Shown piece by piece: positions 58,093 to 64,000 of a DNA stretch of 64,000 bases. Position numbers and translations under genes: made by a program. The notes beneath the pieces were generated by a model, which worked only from the letters and a program-made list of their open reading frames with translations, searched no databases and was not told where the DNA came from. Source of the stretch: Chloroflexota bacterium (GTDB lineage: Bacteria; Chloroflexota; UBA6077; SHYK01); NCBI GenBank assembly GCA_035652535.1, contig DASRDP010000104.1, positions 1 to 64,000 on the forward strand. The letters run 5' to 3'. Position 1 is the first letter of the stretch; each line of letters opens with the position of its first letter.

Positions 58093-58143
58093 CGGCTTCC
58101 TCCCACCTGGTGAGCTGGAACGGGCGCGCCCCCTTGTTTCTGG

Positions 58144-58453
58144 CTACCGGCGGTCCCAATCCTGGACGTTCCAGGTTGCCGCGCCATGGGTTGGGACGGT
58201 TCCGCTTGCGTTGACCAGTCGGTTGTTGATCATCGTGGCTTGGGCACCATAAACGAGGCCACACTCCCGGTACCTTGCCGTTGGCAGTGCCGCTGATCGT
58301 GCTGTTCAACGTCGGTGGGTTGCTGCGAACCGCGGCGGTGATGCGCTTGAGGACGGGTGGAGCGGCCACTTGCGTTGGCGACGGGCTGGCGCTGGGCCCC
58401 GGCGGACGGCACCCGGAAATCCCCACGATCGCGACGACCACGCACACGGCCAA
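58144..58453 (-). pseudogene. Binding-protein (SBP_bac_5) gene with large internal deletion
   Basis: The upstream part encodes a lipoprotein signal (AVCVVVAIVGISGC) and the family opening KRITAAVRSNPPTLNSTISG, ending at GKVPG near 58265. Directly after, in another frame, comes a binding-protein C-terminus (VYGAQATMINNRLVNASGTV, then TWNVQDWDRR) with stop at 58144. About 450 residues are missing between the two ends and the frames do not match. Related intact genes lie at 3993, 40016, 41931 and 60802. Confidence 0.85.
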
Positions 58454-58636
58454 GCCCTCACACGGCCTCCCCCGGACCTTCGGCAGCCATGGCGTCCGTC
58501 ATACTCCGTCGCGCCACCCACGTCAACCATCGATTCACTTCACGGGATCGCGCCCTGACCGACGTCGTGGCGGGGGATGAACCTCCGACCTACCGGTGCT
58601 CCCGGCGCTATGGCCATGGCTGTGAGACGTGGCCCG

Positions 58637-59875
58637 TTAGTGGGGAGTCGCGGCGGTTTGGTGGCCCAGCGTGCCCCAGTTCGCCGTGACAAGGACGACA
58701 CCGATGAGGATGATCGCAAGGGCGCCGAGATACATCCCGGTGAACCCGAAGCGGACGATAAGCACCCCCGCCAGCGGGGCTCCGAGCCCCTCGCCGACGC
58801 GATAGAACATGGAGTACGTTGCCATGGCCTTGCCCATTCGGCCGGCTGCCGCGCGATCCATGGCGAGCGCCATGAGGGCCGGCTGGGCCAGTGACGTTCC
58901 GACCGCGCTGAACACGGCGGCGATGATGAACCCATTGAGGTCCCGCGCCTGCGTGAACACGACGAACGCGACCGCGAGCAGCCAGTAGCCCGCTAGAATC
59001 CACTGCCCGCGGCTGCCCCTGTCGAGATAGCGCCCACAGACGAAGCGCGCGGTGATGCTGGTTACGCCTGCCGCGATGAAATAGACGCTGATGTTCTCAA
59101 CATCGATCGCGCGGGCGTAGACGGGCACGAACGCGAAGGTGACCGGGGAGGTGAGCGTCAGGCACACAAGAATGACGGATGCCAGCAGCACGCGAGGTTC
59201 GACGAACGTGCTCAGGCCGATGCCGCCTTTCGCCCAACGGAACGCCCCGAGGAAGGTTGTCCTTCCCGCCCCGATGCGGGGGACCTGCGTGAGAAGGAGG
59301 GCGAGTGCGGCCAGGCCGCAAATGCCCCCGAGGAAGAACACGACGGAGAAACTCCCCGTTAGCTGCAGCAGCCAGAGCCCGATGGCGGGCGCGAACGCTT
59401 GCGATGCAGTCCCGGCGATGCTGTAATGGCCGGACGCTTCACCCCGCCGGCCGGGCGGCGCCAGCAAGGCGACCCCCGTCGAGCTGCCCGAGCTGAACGC
59501 CCCCCACCCAATACCGCGGATAGCATTGGCGAAAAAGGAGACCCAGAGCGACGGAAAAACAAGCGCGAAGGGGAGTCCGCCCAGCAGCCCTGCGCCGATC
59601 GCGATCGTGCCGCGAACGCTCCATACGTCTGAAAGATGCCCGATCAGCGGGCGCAGCACGAAGCTCGTCGCGCTGAACGATGTGAAGACCAGTCCAATGA
59701 TGATGGGATCCCCACCGATGTCCTGCACATACAGGGGCAACACGACGCCGACGAGGTAGTTGGCGAAGTAGCAGAGCACCGTCGACGTGCATAGCAGCAG
59801 AAAGCCGCGCGTCCAAAGCCGGGTTCGAGCGGACACGGGCTCGTCGAGCGACAGACCTTGCGGAGTCTGGGTCAT
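58637..59875 (-). CDS. MFS transporter
   Basis: A 412-residue transporter with about twelve hydrophobic helices. The first loop RPLIGHLSDVWSVRGTI carries a DxxxxR-type MFS motif. The pattern YFANYLVGVVLPLYVQDIGG is like bacterial drug or small-molecule exporters. ATG 59875 begins just before the first helix, while the longer frame upstream is hydrophilic. It is divergent from the isochorismatase-like gene. The substrate is unknown. Confidence 0.88.
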   Translation of the reverse strand: MTQTPQGLSLDEPVSARTRLWTRGFLLLCTSTVLCYFANYLVGVVLPLYVQDIGGDPIIIGLVFTSFSATSFVLRPLIGHLSDVWSVRGTIAIGAGLLGGLPFALVFPSLWVSFFANAIRGIGWGAFSSGSSTGVALLAPPGRRGEASGHYSIAGTASQAFAPAIGLWLLQLTGSFSVVFFLGGICGLAALALLLTQVPRIGAGRTTFLGAFRWAKGGIGLSTFVEPRVLLASVILVCLTLTSPVTFAFVPVYARAIDVENISVYFIAAGVTSITARFVCGRYLDRGSRGQWILAGYWLLAVAFVVFTQARDLNGFIIAAVFSAVGTSLAQPALMALAMDRAAAGRMGKAMATYSMFYRVGEGLGAPLAGVLIVRFGFTGMYLGALAIILIGVVLVTANWGTLGHQTAATPH

Positions 59876-60164
59876 ATCATCTCTCACGTCCGGAGGGGTT
59901 GTACCGCATCGGCCGGGATCGTCGGCGACCGTGCGTTTCACGCGGGCAAGAGTGGCTTCGTACGCCGACGACCGCGTCATCGCGTCCGGACGCCACTCCG
60001 GCTGGCTCCGCCCGAATGGCTCGAGGTGTGGGATGAACCCCGGGCGCGGGCGATCCACGAAATGCCGCGGCGCTTGACGCGCCGCGGCGCGCCTCACGAA
60101 AATGGCGCACGTCGCCGGTCGCGGTCAGCTCGTCACGGGCGACAATGCCGTTGTGAGGTGCGCA

Positions 60165-60836
60165 ATGGAGCTTCCGGACCTCCTCGACCCACGAAAGACA
60201 GCTCTTATCGTCGTCGACATGCAAAATGACTTTTGCGATTCGCACGGCGCCTTCGCGACGCACGGCGGCGACCCGAGCATGATCCAGGCGATGGCCCCGC
60301 GCCTGCTCCGGCTGCTCGAGGCGGCTCGCGAGATCCGACTGCCCATCGTCCACGTGCGCACCCACCACAGCGATTGGACGGACTCCGCCTCCTGGCTCGG
60401 CCGGCACGCCACCAACTACCGGCTGTGCTTTCCCGGCAGCTGGGGGGCGGACTACTTCCCGGGCTTCGAGCCCAGGCAGGATCCCGAATGGGGGCCGGGC
60501 TCGCACGAGTACGTCGTGACCAAGCACCGCTATAGCGGCTTCGTCGGGACGGACCTGGACATGGTGCTTCGATCCCGTGGCGTTCAAACCGTCATCATGA
60601 CGGGCGAGGCGACGAACGTATGCGTCGAGACTACGGCGCGCGACGCGTACATGCGGGACTACTTCGTAGCGTTCGTGAGCGATTGCACCGCGAGCGGCGT
60701 GCGCTCGGCCCACGAGGCAACCCTCTTCACCATCGGAAAGCACTTCGGCGCCGTCGTGACGTCCGACGAGATCATCGCAACCTGGGATCAGCTCGGCGCC
60801 GTCAGCGCCATTGCCACTCGGCAACGTTCCACGTGA
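60165..60836 (+). CDS. Isochorismatase-family cysteine hydrolase
   Basis: A 223-residue hydrolase. The triad is Asp in ALIVVDMQNDFC, Lys in YVVTKHRYSGF and Cys in GEATNVCVETTARDAYMRDY. The family includes isochorismatases, nicotinamidases, biuret hydrolases and N-carbamoyl amidases, and the sequence does not decide among them. ATG 60165 has TGAGGTG just before it. The last 35 bases overlap the end of the leftward binding-protein gene. Confidence 0.87.
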   Translation: MELPDLLDPRKTALIVVDMQNDFCDSHGAFATHGGDPSMIQAMAPRLLRLLEAAREIRLPIVHVRTHHSDWTDSASWLGRHATNYRLCFPGSWGADYFPGFEPRQDPEWGPGSHEYVVTKHRYSGFVGTDLDMVLRSRGVQTVIMTGEATNVCVETTARDAYMRDYFVAFVSDCTASGVRSAHEATLFTIGKHFGAVVTSDEIIATWDQLGAVSAIATRQRST

Positions 60837-62550
60837 AGATGCTGGTGGTGGCGATGGGCGCCGGGCCCGTGAGCGCCGCCGCGTGGGCCACGATCTGCTC
60901 GTTGTAGTAGAGAAAAAGCCCGGGCACGTCCTCGCTGAAGAGCCGCATCATCTGGATCACCTGGCCATTGCGCTCCGCCTGGTCGAGGGTGGCGGTGAAG
61001 GCGTCGGCCAGCCGATCGTACTCGGGATTCGACCACCCGCCGCGATTGGAGCCCGACCAGTGATTCTCGGCTGAGGGAATCTGCCGGGTCGTCAGATTCA
61101 CGAGCTGCGACTCCTGCGCCGGGCGGCTGGTGGTCGAGAGGGCGGGAAAGGTCGCCAGCACCGCGCTATCCAGCGCCTGCGCCGCCGGAATGACGTAGGA
61201 GCTGACCGCGATGCCCGCCCGGTTCCACCCGTCGGCCATGATCGCCATCTCCGACTGGTTGTGCGCGCTCGCCCGCACGCGCAGCTCGGGCGCGAGCCGC
61301 TCGCCATCCGGTCCGACGTAATACCCGTCCGCGCGGCGCGCGAAGCCGGCCTCGGTCAGCAGTCGATCCGCCTCGCGGAGGTCGAACGGGTACTTGACGA
61401 TGGCACGGTTCAGCGCGTCGAAGTACTGGACCTGGGGCGAGATGATGGTGTCGGCCGGCGAGCCAACCCCGTCCAGCAGCCCGTCGATCAGCTCCTGCTT
61501 GTTGACCGAGTGCGCCAGCGCCCTCCGCACCCGCACGTCCAGGAGGGCCGCCGGCTGGACCAGGTCGGGTTTGAGCTGCACCTCCGTGTACCGCACCTGC
61601 TGCGGATAATGAATTACGACCCCCGGACCGCCCGCGGCCCATTCGCGACGGAGCACGGCACCCTGCTCGAAGCGGATGGCGTCGTCGAACGTGAGCTGCG
61701 CGGCGCCGGACAGGATGTTGGCCACCACGGTATTCGGGTCGTTGATGAAGAGGAGCTGCACGCGGCTGATGGACGGCTTGCCGAACGCGAAGCCGGGGAA
61801 GGCTTCACCGTCGATCGACGTACCGGGCTCCCAGCGCTGCACACGATACGGCCCGAGCCCGACGTAGCCGGTCGTCCAGAAGGGGTGGGTGACGAAGGAC
61901 TCGCCGCCTGGCGTTCGATTCTCGTAGGCGGACTCCAGCAGGTGGCGCGGCAGCGCAGGAAAGCTCGTGCCCAGCAGGCCAGCTTCGGCATAAGCCCGGC
62001 TCCACGCAATGACCACCGTTCGATCATCGGGCGCGCGGACCTCATCCATGAGGCTCACCGGCGGGGACGCCGCGACGCCGAGCTCGGGGCTGGCGTAGAC
62101 GCGCCAGGCGAAGGCGAAGTCCTGCGCCGACAGGGGAGCGCCGTCGTGCCACGTTAGGTTGGGACGCAGGCGATACGTCGTCTCCATCCGTCCATCGGCG
62201 TCGACGCGCCAGCTCTCGGTCCGCAGGGTGGGCAGCTCCTCCGCCAGCTCGGGCCGCGGAGTGCCACCCCCATCGATGAGGACGAGGTTGGCGTTGAAGA
62301 GTCCACGCGTCGCATCAAGCGTCAGGTTCCCCGCCGCCTGCAGCACCTTCGTGGTGAGCGCCGGAGGCTCGACGCGAATGGCGATGACGAGCGTGCGCTG
62401 AGGCTCAGGGCTCGTCGAACGGGGGCCCGCCTCGTCGGTCCCACGGCTCGGCGACCGGGCGCACGCGGCGCAGATCACGAACAGGCAGGCCACAGTCGCC
62501 GCTCCTCGGGCCCACCGCTGGCACGTCGATCGGGCGAGGAGGCTCCCCAC
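60802..62550 (-). CDS. ABC-type solute-binding lipoprotein (SBP_bac_5)
   Basis: A 582-residue binding protein. GTG 62550 gives a signal with the lipobox region VICAAC. Family parts are IAIRVEPPALTTKVLQAAG, METTYRLRPNLTWHDGAPLSAQDF, GLGPYRVQRWEPG and the C-terminal TSIFTWNVAEWQWR. It follows the Rieske oxygenase stop by 16 bases, so the two form an operon: uptake or sensing of a compound together with its oxidation is a reasonable inference. No permease is adjacent. Its tail overlaps the isochorismatase gene. Confidence 0.86.
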   Translation of the reverse strand: MGSLLARSTCQRWARGAATVACLFVICAACARSPSRGTDEAGPRSTSPEPQRTLVIAIRVEPPALTTKVLQAAGNLTLDATRGLFNANLVLIDGGGTPRPELAEELPTLRTESWRVDADGRMETTYRLRPNLTWHDGAPLSAQDFAFAWRVYASPELGVAASPPVSLMDEVRAPDDRTVVIAWSRAYAEAGLLGTSFPALPRHLLESAYENRTPGGESFVTHPFWTTGYVGLGPYRVQRWEPGTSIDGEAFPGFAFGKPSISRVQLLFINDPNTVVANILSGAAQLTFDDAIRFEQGAVLRREWAAGGPGVVIHYPQQVRYTEVQLKPDLVQPAALLDVRVRRALAHSVNKQELIDGLLDGVGSPADTIISPQVQYFDALNRAIVKYPFDLREADRLLTEAGFARRADGYYVGPDGERLAPELRVRASAHNQSEMAIMADGWNRAGIAVSSYVIPAAQALDSAVLATFPALSTTSRPAQESQLVNLTTRQIPSAENHWSGSNRGGWSNPEYDRLADAFTATLDQAERNGQVIQMMRLFSEDVPGLFLYYNEQIVAHAAALTGPAPIATTSIFTWNVAEWQWR

Positions 62551-62566
62551 GACCGGCTCGCGCTCG

Positions 62567-63742
62567 CTAGCGCTCGGGCATGTGGCCGACCGGATGCTGA
62601 ACGCTCGCCGGGATGCGGAAGGCTCGAAGCCGCTGCCCCTCGCGCGCAATCGGGATCATGGGCTCGTTCTTCGCGGGATCGCGAATCACACCCAGGGGGT
62701 CCTCTCCGCGCTGCACCCGCTCCACCTGCTCCAGGAGCAGCTTTCGATAGAGGAGGATGCCCTTGTCCGAAGTAACGAGGTGCTCCGAGGTCCGGTCGGT
62801 GATGGGGCCTTGGGCGTCCCAGGCGAGCATGTCCTGGCCCGGGATCGTATCGTCCACGAAGGACCCGTCCGGCCGCTTGTGCTGCTGGACGCCGACGGGG
62901 ATCTCGGTCTGGGGCGGTCGACCGTCGGGGCGGGCCCTCGTCGTGTACCAGTACACGACCGTGTGGGTATCGTCGACCGGCACCCGGATCTGGAAGCTGG
63001 GCGTGTCGCCGCCCTGGGCCAGAATGTTGGGGAACAGCACCGGGTGGCCGGTGGTCCAGTCGTCGCAGTCCTCCGGCTCGCCCTCGAGCAGGCGCCGCTT
63101 GAAGATTCCGTACTCGAAAACGTCGAAGTCGATCTTGACGTGCCGCGCGGGCGCCATGAAAGGCGGCTTCCCCTGTTTGCGCATCGCGTAATTTCCAAAG
63201 GCCGCGTGCAGGTGCTCGAAGTGGACAGGGTCCATGGCATTGTCCATCGGCTGCAGCCAGTTGCAGTCCAGCTCTCCGATGCGGATGTTTCGGTCGAGGT
63301 CAGCGCGCACGAGGAGATCCCATCGCGGCAGGAGCGGCCGTGGCTCCGGCCCGAGGTAGGCGAAGATCAGCCCGCCCAGCTCCTGAACCGGGTAGGCCGC
63401 GATCTTCAGCGGCAGACAGGCTGGCTCAAAGGGCATGTCCACGACCCGTCCGGACGCATCGTACGTCCACCCGTGATATGCGCAGCGCAGCCCGTTTATC
63501 TGCGGAATGCCGTAGGCGAGGGAGATGCCGCGATGGGCGCACCGCTCGCCCACCAGCCCCAGCGTGCCCGCCTCGTCGCGGTACAGGACCAGGTCCTCGC
63601 CCAGGACGCGGACGGAGCGCACCGGGTCCTGATCGAGCTGGCCCATCGCGCCGACGACGTGCCAGTACCGACGCAATAGCTCACCGACCGGCGTCCCGGG
63701 CCCGACGCGCGTGAGCGTCTCGTTCTCTGCTTGCGTGAGCAT
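62567..63742 (-). CDS. Rieske aromatic-ring oxygenase (phthalate dioxygenase-like)
   Basis: A 391-residue oxygenase alpha subunit. The Rieske [2Fe-2S] site is CAHRG then CAYHGWTYD (CxH...CxxH). The mononuclear iron site is in NAMDPVHFEHLH (D..H...H). The long C-terminal part with PVDDTHTVVYWY and GQDMLAWDAQGPITDRTSEHL is typical of the phthalate 4,5-dioxygenase/vanillate demethylase group. ATG 63742 follows GGGAGG. No reductase gene is next to it. It leads an operon with the binding protein at 60802. Confidence 0.9.
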   Translation of the reverse strand: MLTQAENETLTRVGPGTPVGELLRRYWHVVGAMGQLDQDPVRSVRVLGEDLVLYRDEAGTLGLVGERCAHRGISLAYGIPQINGLRCAYHGWTYDASGRVVDMPFEPACLPLKIAAYPVQELGGLIFAYLGPEPRPLLPRWDLLVRADLDRNIRIGELDCNWLQPMDNAMDPVHFEHLHAAFGNYAMRKQGKPPFMAPARHVKIDFDVFEYGIFKRRLLEGEPEDCDDWTTGHPVLFPNILAQGGDTPSFQIRVPVDDTHTVVYWYTTRARPDGRPPQTEIPVGVQQHKRPDGSFVDDTIPGQDMLAWDAQGPITDRTSEHLVTSDKGILLYRKLLLEQVERVQRGEDPLGVIRDPAKNEPMIPIAREGQRLRAFRIPASVQHPVGHMPER

Positions 63743-63771
63743 CGGCAAACCTCCCACCCGCGGATCGAGCC

Positions 63772-63800
63772 ATTGTACCCCCGCTCACCCAGGTTGTCGG
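63772..63800 (-). promoter_or_regulatory. Candidate promoter of the Rieske operon
   Basis: On the minus strand CCGACA (63800-63795) and TACAAT (63777-63772) are 17 bases apart. The start would lie about 23 bases before the ATG at 63742. The rest of the window to 64000 shows no supported gene. Confidence 0.45.
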
Positions 63801-64000
63801 ATCGTTTGGCAGGATGCTGAAAGGGGCGCGAACTACGTTCGAGCTGACCACCGGGATCTCGGTCAGGGGGCGCCGCACGCTTCGCCAGCGTTCCTGCGCG
63901 AAGCCGAAGGCTCGGGGGGAGCGGACGAGCATCCCGTCGCTGCGCGCCCCCCTCGGCGCGGGCTGGTCTACCGGATCGCAGGCCACTATGATTGCTGCGT

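Noticed and set aside
63743-64000. Minus-strand open frame at the right edge
   Set aside because: It overlaps the Rieske start in another frame, lacks an RBS and family features; only a promoter is supported there.

Overview
The window is a 64 kb piece of a high-GC bacterial chromosome. I infer a member of the Chloroflexota or a close relative. The reasons are many lone extracytoplasmic binding proteins, several Rieske/UbiD/luciferase-like enzymes, a eukaryotic-type IleRS, SelA and SelB, and dispersed GAAGCATC...AGGATGA repeats. No rRNA, phage or CRISPR array is visible, and 16S or marker-gene placement would be needed to confirm the phylum.

Layout. 1-7.0 kb: end of an MFS transporter, then a leftward catabolic block (lipoprotein binding protein, UbiD decarboxylase, DHH phosphoesterase, 4,5-dihydroxyphthalate decarboxylase-like protein) and a divergent luciferase-like flavoenzyme. 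7.0-13.2 kb: hybrid sensor kinase, small membrane proteins, a secreted protein that is about half tyrosine, a second decarboxylase-like protein beside a wrecked Rieske gene, a PRC-barrel-like protein and a lipoprotein. 13.3-22.4 kb: selB, M14 and S9 peptidases sharing a tiny divergent promoter, a short CysRS/MshC-like ligase, hsp20 and selA. 22.5-27.6 kb: glycosyltransferase operon with a GT2-GT9 fusion, two GT9 proteins and a zinc-ribbon membrane protein. 27.6-29.6 kb: a leftward three-gene operon, XRE regulator, DUF2851 protein and Cys-rich protein, joined by two 4-bp overlaps and preceded by a palindromic operator. 29.7-39.8 kb: FAD oxidoreductase, pheA, ligA, a nitrite module (YezD-like protein, FNT channel, nirA), excalibur protein, VTT membrane protein, RpiB-like isomerase and tandem-DUF427 protein. 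40-43.7 kb: two binding-protein lipoproteins. 44-46.5 kb: ssrA (tmRNA), smpB and an S41 protease. 47-49 kb: Xer-type recombinase and a nucleotidyltransferase/partner pair. 49.2-55.4 kb: housekeeping operon ileS-lspA-rluD-gltX. 55.4-64 kb: a repeat island, a DUF72 protein, tRNA-Gln, an amidohydrolase, a deleted binding-protein pseudogene, MFS, isochorismatase-like hydrolase, another binding protein and an intact Rieske oxygenase.

How it fits together. Housekeeping genes (translation, selenocysteine, ligase, tmRNA rescue, nitrite assimilation) are mixed with catabolic modules in which an oxygenase or decarboxylase sits beside a lone binding protein. Two such modules are decaying. Several genes have a good -10 box 5-7 nt before the start codon and no Shine-Dalgarno, which suggests leaderless mRNAs. 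The most system-like novelty is the XRE-DUF2851-Cys-rich operon. Other unusual items are the Tyr-rich exoprotein, an IleRS with a swapped HIGH motif, the nucleotidyltransferase pair and the bidirectional leaderless promoter.
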